DNA from: a virus
IMG/VR virus record: IMGVR_UViG_3300030333_002512
Coordinates: 1 to 64,000 of that record
Length of the DNA stretch: 64,000 nucleotides
Reading direction: 5' to 3' (one strand)
Of this stretch, positions 46,491 through 54,618 are shown piece after piece (the first letter of the stretch is position 1; each line of letters starts with the position of its first letter). The notes under the pieces were generated by a model, which saw only the letters and a program-made list of their open reading frames with translations, searched no databases and was not told where the DNA came from. Made by a program: the position numbers and the translations under genes.

Positions 46491-48377
46491 ATGTTATTAG
46501 AACAAGAAATATTGTCAGAATGTGTTGTAAACAATAAGTATGCAAAACACAATTCTGAAAAGAAAAGAAGAGAAACATGGAACGAAATATGTAACCGAAA
46601 TATGCAGATGCATTTAGACAAATTCGAACACCTTGGGCCTAAATTCGCTAAGAAGATTAAGAAGGTCTATAGGGAATTTGTGAAGACTAGGCTTATTGTT
46701 CCTTCAATGCGGTCATTCCAATTTGCAGGTAAGCCAATTTTACTATCACCAAATAGAATTTACAACTGTGCATATATGCCGATTGATGATACGGCTGCAT
46801 TCTCAGAAGCGATGTTCCTACTACTAGGAGGAACGGGTGTAGGTTATTCTGTTCAGAAGCATCACATCAATCAACTTCCGGAGATAAGGCAACCATCTGA
46901 GAGAACATACAGATATCTAATTGAGGATTCAATTAAGGGATGGGCAGAAGCAATCAGGATTCTATTCGATTCTTACACAGGAAAGAGAAAGACCACACCT
47001 AAGTTTGACTTCACTGAGATTAGACCATTAGGTGCGCCATTGAAGACTACAGGTGGAACGGCCCCCGGCCCTGACCCATTGGATAAGTGCCTCCATACTA
47101 TTCACAGTATGTTGAGGGGTATGCATGACGGTCACAAGATTAAGCCAATAGAAGCACACGATATGCTATGTCACATTGCTGATTCTGTATTAGCAGGTGG
47201 AATAAGGAGGGCTGCTATGATTAGCCTATTCAGTGCTGATGATGATGAGATGCTAATGGCAAAGAGTGGCACTTGGTATGAGTTGAACCCACAGAGAGGT
47301 AGGGCAAACAACTCTGTTGTCTTACTACGTCACAAGATAAAGCGAGACTTCTTCATGGATATATGGAAGAAGATTGAGATGAACAAGACCGGAGAACCGG
47401 GATTCTTCTTTACTAACGATAAGGATTGGGGAACCAACCCCTGTGCAGAAATAGCACTTAGGCCATTTCAGATGTGTAACTTGTGTTCCGTGAATGCTTC
47501 GACTGTTAAAGACCAACAGGACTTGAACGATAGAGTATCTGCTGCTTCGTTCTTAGGAACATTACAAGCAGCCTATACTGACTTCCATTATCTTAGAGAG
47601 ATATGGCAAGAGAATTGTGAAAGGGATGCTTTGCTAGGTGTTTCTCTAACAGGCATTGCAAGTAACAGGCTCAAGGATTTAGATATGAAGCAAGCAGCAG
47701 ATGTTGTTATTCAAACTAATATTGATACTGTCAACGAGATGAACGAGCAAGGATTTGAAATCAACTATTCTGCTAGGTTGACTTGTATCAAACCCGAAGG
47801 AACAACGAGTTGTGTATTGGGAACATCTAGTGGCATACACGCTTGGCATAATGATTACTACATTAGGAGAATTGAAGTTGGTCATAATGAGAAGATTCAT
47901 GATTATCTAGCCAAGAAGTTTCCTGACTTGATGGAGGAATCTAAGAGCGTAGCCAATTCGTCTTGTTTCTGCGTTCCTCAAAAAGCACCTTCAGGAGCAA
48001 TACTGAGAAACCAAGAAACCGCTTTGGATTTGCTTGAGAGAATCAAGCACTATCATGAGACTTGGGTTGTTCCCGGTCACATTGATGGGAACAATATGCA
48101 TAACATATCAGCAACGGTTAGTGTTAGAGATGATGAGTGGAAGGTAGTAGGAGATTGGCTATGGAAGAACAGGAGTTCTTACACAGGGATAACAATCATT
48201 CCTTACTTCGGTGGGACTCATCCTCAACTACCGTTTGAGGACATTAGTAAATACAAGTATGATAAGATGGTGAAGTCTCTATCTAAGATTGACTTGTCAA
48301 GAGTAAGAGAAGAGACAGACACAACAGACTTGCAGGGTGAAGTAGCATGTGGGGGTGGAAGTTGCGACATCATTTAG
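46491..48377 (+). CDS. nrdJ: Adenosylcobalamin-dependent (class II) ribonucleotide reductase, RTPR-like
   Basis: The 628-aa protein follows AAGGAGAG. It carries the monomeric class II pattern: C93 in YNCAYMPI, the radical-site NPCAE (C318) and its partner C329 eleven residues later, exactly the spacing of the Lactobacillus leichmannii enzyme. The end is ACGGGSC (C620, C625), the re-reducible pair. The substrate loop (FLLLGGTGVGYSV) is present. It converts ribonucleotides to deoxyribonucleotides using coenzyme B12. It is shorter than the 739-aa reference enzyme. The thioredoxin-like gene at 58444 may supply electrons. Confidence 0.85.
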   Translation: MLLEQEILSECVVNNKYAKHNSEKKRRETWNEICNRNMQMHLDKFEHLGPKFAKKIKKVYREFVKTRLIVPSMRSFQFAGKPILLSPNRIYNCAYMPIDDTAAFSEAMFLLLGGTGVGYSVQKHHINQLPEIRQPSERTYRYLIEDSIKGWAEAIRILFDSYTGKRKTTPKFDFTEIRPLGAPLKTTGGTAPGPDPLDKCLHTIHSMLRGMHDGHKIKPIEAHDMLCHIADSVLAGGIRRAAMISLFSADDDEMLMAKSGTWYELNPQRGRANNSVVLLRHKIKRDFFMDIWKKIEMNKTGEPGFFFTNDKDWGTNPCAEIALRPFQMCNLCSVNASTVKDQQDLNDRVSAASFLGTLQAAYTDFHYLREIWQENCERDALLGVSLTGIASNRLKDLDMKQAADVVIQTNIDTVNEMNEQGFEINYSARLTCIKPEGTTSCVLGTSSGIHAWHNDYYIRRIEVGHNEKIHDYLAKKFPDLMEESKSVANSSCFCVPQKAPSGAILRNQETALDLLERIKHYHETWVVPGHIDGNNMHNISATVSVRDDEWKVVGDWLWKNRSSYTGITIIPYFGGTHPQLPFEDISKYKYDKMVKSLSKIDLSRVREETDTTDLQGEVACGGGSCDII

Positions 48378-48415
48378 TGCCAAGACCATTGGTGCAACAC
48401 AACGGAGGAATTGGG

Positions 48416-48775
48416 GTGAGTAAAAGAAAACCTACCGAATCCTCCAAAGAAGACTTCATGTTCATAGAGAAAGAATTGTTGCTCTCAACTCATCCGGGTT
48501 GGAGAGATGACCTTTCCTTTCACTTTGAACTACTAAGAGAAGGGGATTGCAGTTATCCCTATCTCTATAGATTTGTCCACTTCCTAGTATTGAGTGGTTA
48601 TTCGACATTCAATACTATGGAAGATTTGTATGATGAAGTGGAAAAGAAGAGATACTACACAGAACATCCCTTCGAATCTACTGGATACAAATATAATTTT
48701 ACTGCATTCGAATTTACAAATAAATGGAATAGTGATGAAAATGAAAATAAAATATTACATACCGCAAACAAATGA
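48416..48775 (+). CDS. Unknown protein (119 aa)
   Basis: I place the start at the GTG at 48416, nine bases after GGAGG; an upstream in-frame ATG would overlap the RNR end without a Shine-Dalgarno sequence. The product (VSKRKPTESSKEDFMFIEKE) has helix-rich, aromatic segments (YPYLYRFVHFLVLSGYST) and an acidic-polar end. No family recognised. It overlaps the following gene. Confidence 0.5.
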   Translation: MSKRKPTESSKEDFMFIEKELLLSTHPGWRDDLSFHFELLREGDCSYPYLYRFVHFLVLSGYSTFNTMEDLYDEVEKKRYYTEHPFESTGYKYNFTAFEFTNKWNSDENENKILHTANK

Positions 48776-50051
48776 CACAAAAAGGAACGTATCAACTAGT
48801 TTTTTGTTTCAGTCTTCAAGGAAGAATATCTTCCATAGGCTTTACACCGCAAGAACTTCAACAGGACAGGTTGAATGGATATCGAAGAACGTAAACCAAT
48901 TTGGTGAGACACCAATAACAGTTGAAAGGGCTAATATCAGAACAGTCAGACAAGTGAAAGATGACCCTATGTTGGGTCTTGTTACTGAGTCCGTTAAATC
49001 TGTTCTATTTCCCGATAGAAGTAATACCGACAGGTATCTGAATCAGATTACTTTCAAGTATCCTGATGGCGAAGCCGAACTTTGGTATGGAAAAGCAGGG
49101 AATGATTCTAAGGTTTCTCTGTATGGTGGTGACCATTGGGAACCCATTAAATTCAACAAGGGAGATGCACAGAAAACTATAGCCAAGATTATTCTACGGA
49201 GTGTTTTGACTAGAAGTGCAGAAGTGATGAACGAGTATATCACTCGTTGTCTGCAAATACCGCCTAATGTTTGGTATGCTCTTGAGAACAGAAGTCCATT
49301 TCACTTCTTTCACATGGGCAACAAGCAAGACGTTCTGATTAACACTAGATTGATTGGTCAGAACATGGCTGCGTTGGAAATCTCAGAAGGAATTTGGGGG
49401 CCAATTAGTATAACTGATTTGAACACGTTCTTGAATTACCATAAGAATAACCAAGCCAAGACTAAGTTATGGAAGGTCACAGTTTCCCAACTGTGGGAGA
49501 GGTTGTTTGGTGAACCGCCAAGTGAGGGTGAAGAGAAGTTATCCATTGCATGGCTGATGCAGAACAGGACTCAAGATATGGTTGAGAACCAAGCAACTAG
49601 GTTGTTGTTCCAACTTGATAGGGAGTATGAAAGAATTGAGTTTGTTCAATTCAAGAACCCAAGCAACAGAGCCTTGTTCGTTAGAGGAAAGGTATTCGAT
49701 TGGGTAATTGCCGATGAAGGTGGTGGAATGAAGAGAGGTCACCAAGCAGTGAACACCTACAGGATTTCAGGTAAAGGTGATACATGGAAGGATTGTAGTC
49801 TGACAGGGCCAATCTGCATTGATAACCTACATGACAATGCCAGTATTGGTGACCAACTCAGTGCTAGGGCGTTGATTCTGATGAATGATGATATGGCAGG
49901 GCCATTAATCTATACAATCAGGCAGACTATTGAGGCTCAAAAGAAGACTGGTGCAGAAGGACATCGCCTAGATGTTAGGAAGTTGAACAAGTGGTCTGAG
50001 AAGGCTGCTATTAAGTGGGCGCAGAAACAAGCGGCGGCGGTGGCCAAGTAA
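48735..50051 (+). CDS. Unknown protein (about 438 aa)
   Basis: The start is probably an ATG at 48735 or 48741 (MKIKYYIPQTNDTKRNVSTS). The body is alpha-beta with Trp-rich strands (AELWYGKAGNDSKVSLYGGD) and a long middle part, then ENQATRLLFQLDREYERIEF. The C-terminus is helical and basic (LDVRKLNKWSEKAAIKWAQK), ending in Ala repeats. I recognise no family. It lies directly before the TFB gene (TAATG overlap). Confidence 0.5.
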   Translation: MKMKIKYYIPQTNDTKRNVSTSFLFQSSRKNIFHRLYTARTSTGQVEWISKNVNQFGETPITVERANIRTVRQVKDDPMLGLVTESVKSVLFPDRSNTDRYLNQITFKYPDGEAELWYGKAGNDSKVSLYGGDHWEPIKFNKGDAQKTIAKIILRSVLTRSAEVMNEYITRCLQIPPNVWYALENRSPFHFFHMGNKQDVLINTRLIGQNMAALEISEGIWGPISITDLNTFLNYHKNNQAKTKLWKVTVSQLWERLFGEPPSEGEEKLSIAWLMQNRTQDMVENQATRLLFQLDREYERIEFVQFKNPSNRALFVRGKVFDWVIADEGGGMKRGHQAVNTYRISGKGDTWKDCSLTGPICIDNLHDNASIGDQLSARALILMNDDMAGPLIYTIRQTIEAQKKTGAEGHRLDVRKLNKWSEKAAIKWAQKQAAAVAK

Positions 50052-50983
50052 TGAAGTGTAGAGAATGTGGTTGTCATGAAACCACTATTCATTTTGACAG
50101 ACACGAAGTTGTCTGCAATGGATGTGGGCATGTCAAATCAGTATTAATGGATAAGTGGACAAAGAACGAGGATGACGGTAAGAACACGACACCCGATACT
50201 TGGAACGCCTATTCCGATGCGTTAGGTTCACATATCTTTTCAATGGAAGCAAGAAGAACCAAGAGTGCTACAGGGCAGATGAATAGGATGAGAAACATAC
50301 ACAGAAGAAAACGTAGAACCCGCAGGTCAATGGACAAGTTTCAGACTGAGATTGCTATGGTTCTTTCTAGATATTCAACATATCAATCAAAAGACACGAA
50401 GTTATTGCAGGTATCCTTGGATAATTACAAGAGATTGCAAGAGCATCACAAGTTAGATGGTATATCCCTAGAGCAAAGAGCCGCAGCATTGTCTTACTAT
50501 GTCCTAAAGGAATTAGGATATGATGTGAATCTTAGACATCATTCTAAGATAACCCTTGTAGAAGCAGGGACAATATCTAGGATATCAAAAAGGATTGCTA
50601 AGTTTTTTCGCAACCCACAGGTATTCGCACAAAATGATGCGGTGAATAACGCAAAGACGATTCTGGAAAAACTGCTTGGTGTAGAGCCATCTGAATTTAG
50701 AGAATCGTGTATCTCATTTGTTGCTTATGTAGAGAGACTACTTGATGCAGTTGATGAGAGAATGACTAACAATCTTCTAGTTGCTACGGTGTGGATAGCA
50801 AGTAGATTAGAGAAACAAAAATTCACACAAGAAGAAATTTGCTCCCTTTGGCCATCCTCTATATATGGCATGAGAAAAGGAGCGACCTATCTATGTGAGA
50901 AACTAGGAATAGATAGAAAGGAACTTGCAACCATAGGGCATGGTTACGAGATGAACAAAATAATAGGAGGAATAAGAATATGA
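50051..50983 (+). CDS. tfb: Transcription initiation factor B (TFB)
   Basis: The start is the ATG at 50051, overlapping the preceding stop. The 310-aa protein has an N-terminal zinc ribbon (C3, C6, C22, C25 in MKCRECGC...VCNGCGH), then a basic linker (MRNIHRRKRRTRRSMDKF). Two cyclin repeats follow: GISLEQRAAALSYYVLKELG with TISRISKRIAKFF, and LVATVWIASRLEKQKFTQEE. This is the archaeal TFIIB equivalent that joins TBP at promoters and recruits RNA polymerase. A viral copy can redirect host polymerase to viral promoters. It is short and divergent compared with host TFBs, consistent with a specialised role. Confidence 0.88.
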   Translation: MKCRECGCHETTIHFDRHEVVCNGCGHVKSVLMDKWTKNEDDGKNTTPDTWNAYSDALGSHIFSMEARRTKSATGQMNRMRNIHRRKRRTRRSMDKFQTEIAMVLSRYSTYQSKDTKLLQVSLDNYKRLQEHHKLDGISLEQRAAALSYYVLKELGYDVNLRHHSKITLVEAGTISRISKRIAKFFRNPQVFAQNDAVNNAKTILEKLLGVEPSEFRESCISFVAYVERLLDAVDERMTNNLLVATVWIASRLEKQKFTQEEICSLWPSSIYGMRKGATYLCEKLGIDRKELATIGHGYEMNKIIGGIRI

Positions 50984-51192
50984 AAAGAATGAGTGTAAGA
51001 ACAACAAGTGGACAAACAATGATGGATTTGGATAAGGTTAGTGCCTTTACCATAAATAAGAAAGAGAAGCCAATGTTAGGTAATCCTGTATGGGAAATAG
51101 ATATCCATATGGATAACGGGACTATCTTTACTGCAACTCTTACTGAGACTGAGAAGATAATCTTCGAAAGCAAGTGGAGTGGTGAAGAATGA
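50980..51192 (+). CDS. Small beta-rich protein (70 aa)
   Basis: The frame MKRMSVRTTSGQTMMDLDKV starts within the TFB stop (ATGA) after AGGAGG. The pattern is beta (WEIDIHMDNGTIFTATLTET) with a short helix and it ends SGEE, where the GGTGAAGA sequence also serves as Shine-Dalgarno for the next gene. A similar layout (strand, Trp, strand) appears in the 90-aa protein at 61401. It lies between TFB and the E1-like gene; it is not an obvious ubiquitin-like protein because there is no Gly-Gly end. Confidence 0.5.
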   Translation: MKRMSVRTTSGQTMMDLDKVSAFTINKKEKPMLGNPVWEIDIHMDNGTIFTATLTETEKIIFESKWSGEE

Positions 51193-51779
51193 GAAAGGTG
51201 ATGCTAATTGGAGCAGGTGGTATTGGGAGTTACTTAGCAGACTTCTTGTCAAGAATAAACCATGCCAAGACAGGTAAGTTGTATTCCTTGACAGTGTTTG
51301 ATGATGATAAGATAGAAACAAAGAATCTATCCTATCAGAACTTTCACCCCGATGAAGTGGGTAAACATAAGGTGATGTCATTATATGACAAGTTCGAATG
51401 TGATGCTGAACCCTATCCTGTATTGGTCAAGGAGCAACTAAAGGGATATGACTTGGTTGTTTGTTGTGCTGATAACCTAGCAGTGAGGAGACTACTGTAT
51501 CGTCAAGGATATGGGGAAGAAGCCGAGATTAAGTGGTTAGACCTTAGAGCGCAAGCAAGAAACGCTGCATTAATATCATACAAGACAGATGCAAATTTAG
51601 TTGATACATTCCTAAGTGGCCCCGAAGGTTCCTTCTCTTGTCAAGGAGGAGATTGGGATGGCTCAGGAAAAGACATCAATACAATGCACATGGCCATAGC
51701 AGGTATTGCTACACAGTGGATACAAAGATGGTTCGTGGATAATGATGATGTAGCCGATAAGATGGTGATAAACGTATGA
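51189..51779 (+). CDS. E1/ThiF-like adenylating enzyme
   Basis: The 196-aa protein has the Rossmann ATP-binding start GAGGIGS (residues 8-14), then VFDDDKIETKNLSYQNF (38-52), the ThiF/MoeB/E1 motif that normally reads N-L-x-R-Q; here Arg is Tyr. A conserved Lys lies in VGKHKV (57-62) and Asp-Asn in CCADN (95-96). A Cys at 151 (SFSCQGGD) may be the thiolating residue. There is no zinc-binding CxxC pair. It should adenylate the C-terminal Gly of a ubiquitin-like partner. The likely partner is the GGC-ended protein at 46114. A JAMM protease gene is nearby at 52020. Confidence 0.75.
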   Translation: MRKVMLIGAGGIGSYLADFLSRINHAKTGKLYSLTVFDDDKIETKNLSYQNFHPDEVGKHKVMSLYDKFECDAEPYPVLVKEQLKGYDLVVCCADNLAVRRLLYRQGYGEEAEIKWLDLRAQARNAALISYKTDANLVDTFLSGPEGSFSCQGGDWDGSGKDINTMHMAIAGIATQWIQRWFVDNDDVADKMVINV

Positions 51780-52018
51780 GTAAGGAAGACGCAGATATAG
51801 ATGACCTAACAGAAGAAGACTTGGAGAAAGTGATGAACATTATCTCCACTGATGGATATTATATCCAAGCCGAGATAGTGCAAGTGACCTGTCCGGTTTG
51901 TGGAGAGGAGTTCTTAGGAACGAAAAGACATGCAGGTGGTTTCATTGCGGGACACGAAGCATATCATGAATTTATCAACAAGCAGGATTTGATAATGGTA
52001 AATTTAGGAGGACAATAA
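51776..52018 (+). CDS. Small C2H2-like zinc protein (80 aa)
   Basis: The 80-aa protein (MSKEDADIDDLTEEDLEKVM) has a single CPVCGEEFLGTKRHAGGFIAGHEAYH zinc module, C-x2-C with later His residues, and ends VNLGGQ. That terminal Gly-Gly is encoded by GGAGGA, the Shine-Dalgarno sequence of the next gene, so it is probably not a ubiquitin-like tail. It lies between the E1-like and JAMM genes, so it may be an adaptor of that system; this is inference. Confidence 0.5.
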   Translation: MSKEDADIDDLTEEDLEKVMNIISTDGYYIQAEIVQVTCPVCGEEFLGTKRHAGGFIAGHEAYHEFINKQDLIMVNLGGQ

Positions 52019-52019
52019 A

Positions 52020-52652
52020 ATGGGAAGAATGAGTGACAAATATATTGAGGAGATGGAAAAGATGAACGGAAGAGAAGAAGATGGATATGAAGAATGGAGA
52101 GTAGATGAGGCCTATGAGAAATCAGCAGGTGCTAAGATACCGGAGTGGAAGGCCAACATTAGAGAGGCTTTCCATACAGTAGGATACAAGCCACCACATA
52201 TCGTAAAGGATGTATTGGTGAATAGCAGATTCATGGAGTATTTGTATCCCGATAACGCGGGTGAATACTTCTTTACCACTATTTGGGACATGTCAATGAA
52301 TGCCTTTAACACACCTAGAGAGGTTCAAGTTGTAGTGGATGATGAATACAATCTATTCATCAGTGCGGGAACAACGAGTTTCGTATCATTTGACGATGAT
52401 GAGGAACAGTTGGCTGGAATGAAGTTGCCTATTCGATGTTGGATACACACGCATCCAATGGGTAAGGCCTTCTTCAGTGGCACTGATTGGAGGACAATTA
52501 ATACATGGAGGCCGATTATGAAATCGGCTGTAGTCTTAGGAGACAATCAATACCTAGCATATGATTGCAAAACAGAAATTTGCAAGCATGTGTTTTATGG
52601 TATTTATGAACAACCGAATGCAAAGAAAATAGGAGGAAATGAAGATGAATGA
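52020..52652 (+). CDS. JAMM (JAB1/MPN) metalloprotease domain protein
   Basis: The 210-aa protein has the exact JAMM zinc motif H-x-H-x7-S-x2-D: HTHPMGKAFFSGTD with His143, His145, Ser153 and Asp156. An upstream acidic residue (E82 in GEYFF) is a candidate for the catalytic Glu. JAMM enzymes remove ubiquitin-like tags or trim their tails. GGAGGA seven bases upstream fixes the start. It lies 1 base after the zinc protein and downstream of the E1-like gene, so the two are almost certainly cotranscribed. The rest of the protein is acidic and not similar to known linkers. Confidence 0.8.
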   Translation: MGRMSDKYIEEMEKMNGREEDGYEEWRVDEAYEKSAGAKIPEWKANIREAFHTVGYKPPHIVKDVLVNSRFMEYLYPDNAGEYFFTTIWDMSMNAFNTPREVQVVVDDEYNLFISAGTTSFVSFDDDEEQLAGMKLPIRCWIHTHPMGKAFFSGTDWRTINTWRPIMKSAVVLGDNQYLAYDCKTEICKHVFYGIYEQPNAKKIGGNEDE

Positions 52653-52935
52653 AAATGGAAAAATGAACGCGAAAGAAGCAGAAACTTCGGCTAAGGATTT
52701 AGCCAAGTGGGTGAAGGAAGAGGCCAAGAAGAGTAAGGAATATCTCGATTTGGTTTGTTATCTTAGGGCATTGCTAGACAAATGCACCTATGGTAATGGT
52801 GACCAAATTGACTTCGACCACAAGAAACTCATTAGGTCTAACGACATAATGATGGAAGTCCAACATGAGAAGGACATGGCTAAGGAGAAGAGGATGCAAG
52901 AGAAAGAACAGACAACCCTAGAAGGTGGATGGTAG
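52645..52935 (+). CDS. Small charged helical protein (96 aa)
   Basis: Starting at the ATG at 52645 (eight bases from AGGAGG), the product MNENGKMNAKEAETSAKDLA is helical and charged (WVKEEAKKSKEYLDLVCYLR; KDMAKEKRMQEKEQ). It ends EGGW, but the Gly-Gly coincides with the GGTGG before the next start and so is unlikely to be functional. No family recognised. Confidence 0.5.
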   Translation: MNENGKMNAKEAETSAKDLAKWVKEEAKKSKEYLDLVCYLRALLDKCTYGNGDQIDFDHKKLIRSNDIMMEVQHEKDMAKEKRMQEKEQTTLEGGW

Positions 52936-53214
52936 ATGGATAAGGTGAATCAATATAGGACAACTATCCGTTGCCAATGTCCGGGTCGCCCTAGTGGGGT
53001 TCCGGATACCAACGAGAGGATAAAGTGCGAGAGAGTTGTAGATGTTGAAGTGAAGGAGTATCATCCTAAGAAGCAACAACTAGAACTACAAGCAGCACTT
53101 CAAAAGGAAAGTTGGAAGAGGCTTCGAACTTTGGGTGTCTATCAACGTCTATGTCCATCATGCTCTAACTTTGTGTTAGACCAAAGGGCAGCAGCAAAAC
53201 TGAAGTGGGGTTGA
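52936..53214 (+). CDS. Zinc-ribbon protein (92 aa)
   Basis: The protein MDKVNQYRTTIRCQCPGRPS has cysteines at CQC, IKCERV and a C-terminal LCPSCSNFV. Together these suggest one or two zinc sites around a basic helical middle (QLELQAALQKESWKRLRTLG). No family recognised. A polymerase- or nucleic acid-binding accessory is possible. Confidence 0.5.
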   Translation: MDKVNQYRTTIRCQCPGRPSGVPDTNERIKCERVVDVEVKEYHPKKQQLELQAALQKESWKRLRTLGVYQRLCPSCSNFVLDQRAAAKLKWG

Positions 53215-53217
53215 ATA

Positions 53218-53283
53218 ATGAGACAAACACTGTTAGAGGAGTTTGGATTTACTTTCAAGTATCCGCCAACGGAGGAAGTTTAG
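53218..53283 (+). CDS. Micro-protein candidate, 21 aa
   Basis: The short frame MRQTLLEEFGFTFKYPPTEEV fits in a 69-base gap and its stop (TAGATGG) abuts the next start; its end supplies that gene's GGAGGAAG Shine-Dalgarno sequence. It may be a translated leader or a real micro-gene. Evidence is only the fit. Confidence 0.3.
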   Translation: MRQTLLEEFGFTFKYPPTEEV

Positions 53284-53451
53284 ATGGATTGGAGTGTTAG
53301 AAATCATCCTAGTTCCAAAACCTACAATGCATACGAGGCGAAGGTAGTTAGGAAACTGGATAAGATTCAGAGAGAAATGGAAACCATAAACCGAATCCTT
53401 GCAAAATATGATAAAATGATTATGCAGGGATTAGACATGGAGGAAGAGTAA
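53284..53451 (+). CDS. Small helical protein (55 aa)
   Basis: MDWSVRNHPSSKTYNAYEAK begins right after GGAGGAAG and the previous stop. The C-terminal two-thirds is a coiled coil (RKLDKIQREMETINRILAKY) ending MEEE. The stop is followed at once by the next ATG. No family recognised; the WSVRNHP segment does not match the late-operon tryptophan tag. Confidence 0.5.
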   Translation: MDWSVRNHPSSKTYNAYEAKVVRKLDKIQREMETINRILAKYDKMIMQGLDMEEE

Positions 53452-53769
53452 ATGAGTAGATGGCTAGTAGGAATGAGTGGAGACAAAGATGCTATGATAA
53501 GACATCTTGAGAAGTGCGAGAAGCGGAAGTTAGAGCAGTTCGCAGAGATAAAGGAGATAGCAGGTAGTGCAATACAACCAACTCCTCCATCGTTTACGGT
53601 TATGCAAGATGCAATGCACAGGATAATAGAACTATGCGATGTATTTGTTGACAAGCGTAGTGACAAGCAGAAGTTAGAAGACCAACTATATGAGATGCGT
53701 ATGGAAACGTCTATCTTACAAGAGAGGATTGAGAAAATGGAAGGTGATTCAGAATGCGGTTGTTGCTAG
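53452..53769 (+). CDS. Helical protein with C-terminal CGCC (105 aa)
   Basis: The protein (MSRWLVGMSGDKDAMIRHLE) is helical with heptads (ETSILQERIEKMEGD) and ends SECGCC. The Cys cluster overlaps the start of the lipoprotein gene. A possible zinc ligand set includes HLEKCEKRK near the N-terminus. No family recognised. Confidence 0.5.
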   Translation: MSRWLVGMSGDKDAMIRHLEKCEKRKLEQFAEIKEIAGSAIQPTPPSFTVMQDAMHRIIELCDVFVDKRSDKQKLEDQLYEMRMETSILQERIEKMEGDSECGCC

Positions 53770-54137
53770 TGTTACTACTAATCAGCCCTGCATTAGCAGG
53801 TTGTGCCGAGATGATACCCGACCCACCAATTGAGGGCAATGACCCCATTTGGATTACGGAGTATCACAACTTCACATATGAGGATACCAACAATAGCACA
53901 TTGCCTGTAATTACATTCGGTGACAACACTACTCTTGTAGAGATATACTCAGCAAGTGTAATCATGTATAATGAGACTGTTAATCTAACAGTTGATATGC
54001 AACCCCACTTCATGGTGCATGACACATTGTTCAAGCAACAATATGCGCCTTCAATGGGTGAAGTCACTTTACAACTGATAGGAATAAAGGGATATGATTA
54101 CAATTGCACAGTCGTTTATCGAGTGTGGAATCTATGA
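53754..54137 (+). CDS. Predicted lipoprotein (127 aa)
   Basis: The start is ATG at 53754 (MRLLLVLLLISPALAGCAEM): a basic residue, a hydrophobic helix and a lipobox LAGC, so the mature protein should be anchored by a lipid on Cys17. The mature part is beta-rich and has several N-x-S/T sequons (NFT, NNST, NTT, NET, NLT, NCT), as expected for an exported archaeal glycoprotein. A virus-encoded lipoprotein could block superinfection or remodel the envelope; that is inference. It overlaps the preceding gene. Confidence 0.6.
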   Translation: MRLLLVLLLISPALAGCAEMIPDPPIEGNDPIWITEYHNFTYEDTNNSTLPVITFGDNTTLVEIYSASVIMYNETVNLTVDMQPHFMVHDTLFKQQYAPSMGEVTLQLIGIKGYDYNCTVVYRVWNL

Positions 54138-54529
54138 AGAAGATAGTAACTGTTAGGTTTCCGGCCCCATTACCTGCCGCACTTACTTGTCCCATTTGTG
54201 AGGGAAACAAGTGCCATGTATGTGATATGACGGGTAAGATAAATGTTGAAGTGGATGCTAAAGTTCCTATTCAACGTGACTTAATAGTTCAGTATGTTGC
54301 TGAGAACCTTGAGGAGATTGCCAAGGATTTGACCAAGGCATATGGTTTGGTTCCTGATGTGGACACTGTGGATATGGTGGACATAGAAGGTAAGCAATAT
54401 GAGATTGTGAAAGTTAGTAGCATAGGAGGAGTATTGTGGATAGCCAACAGGCTTGATGCATTTGAATCACCACGATACTTCAAATCATGGAAGTCCTATG
54501 TGCAATTCAAAGGTGGGTTAGATGATTAA
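54134..54529 (+). CDS. Zinc-binding protein (131 aa)
   Basis: The start at the ATG at 54134 overlaps the lipoprotein stop (ATGA). MKKIVTVRFPAPLPAALTCP begins a beta strand, then CPICEGNKCHVCDMTGKINV forms a CxxC-x4-CxxC knuckle of the DnaJ central type. Further strands and a helix follow (NLEEIAKDLTKAYGL), then GKQYEIVKVSSIGGVLWIAN. No family recognised. Confidence 0.5.
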   Translation: MKKIVTVRFPAPLPAALTCPICEGNKCHVCDMTGKINVEVDAKVPIQRDLIVQYVAENLEEIAKDLTKAYGLVPDVDTVDMVDIEGKQYEIVKVSSIGGVLWIANRLDAFESPRYFKSWKSYVQFKGGLDD

Positions 54530-54617
54530 CTCAGATTTGTATTGGTCAATGCACACTAGACTGAACAGTGTGGTCAACACTAAACAGTTACAAAAACAAT
54601 TAGAGGAGGAAGAGTAG
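54522..54617 (+). CDS. Micro-protein, 31 aa
   Basis: A 31-codon frame (MINSDLYWSMHTRLNSVVNT, then KQLQKQLEEEE) starts inside the previous stop and ends one base before the PC4-like gene. It is helical and charged. Its exact fit between neighbours supports translation. Function unknown. Confidence 0.4.
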   Translation: MINSDLYWSMHTRLNSVVNTKQLQKQLEEEE

Positions 54618-54618
54618 A

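Noticed and set aside
51776-52935. C-terminal Gly-Gly in the 80-aa zinc protein (LGGQ) and the 96-aa protein (EGGW) as further ubiquitin-like tails
   Set aside because: In both cases the Gly-Gly codons are the GGAGG or GGTGG ribosome-binding site of the next gene, and neither protein has a beta-grasp pattern.
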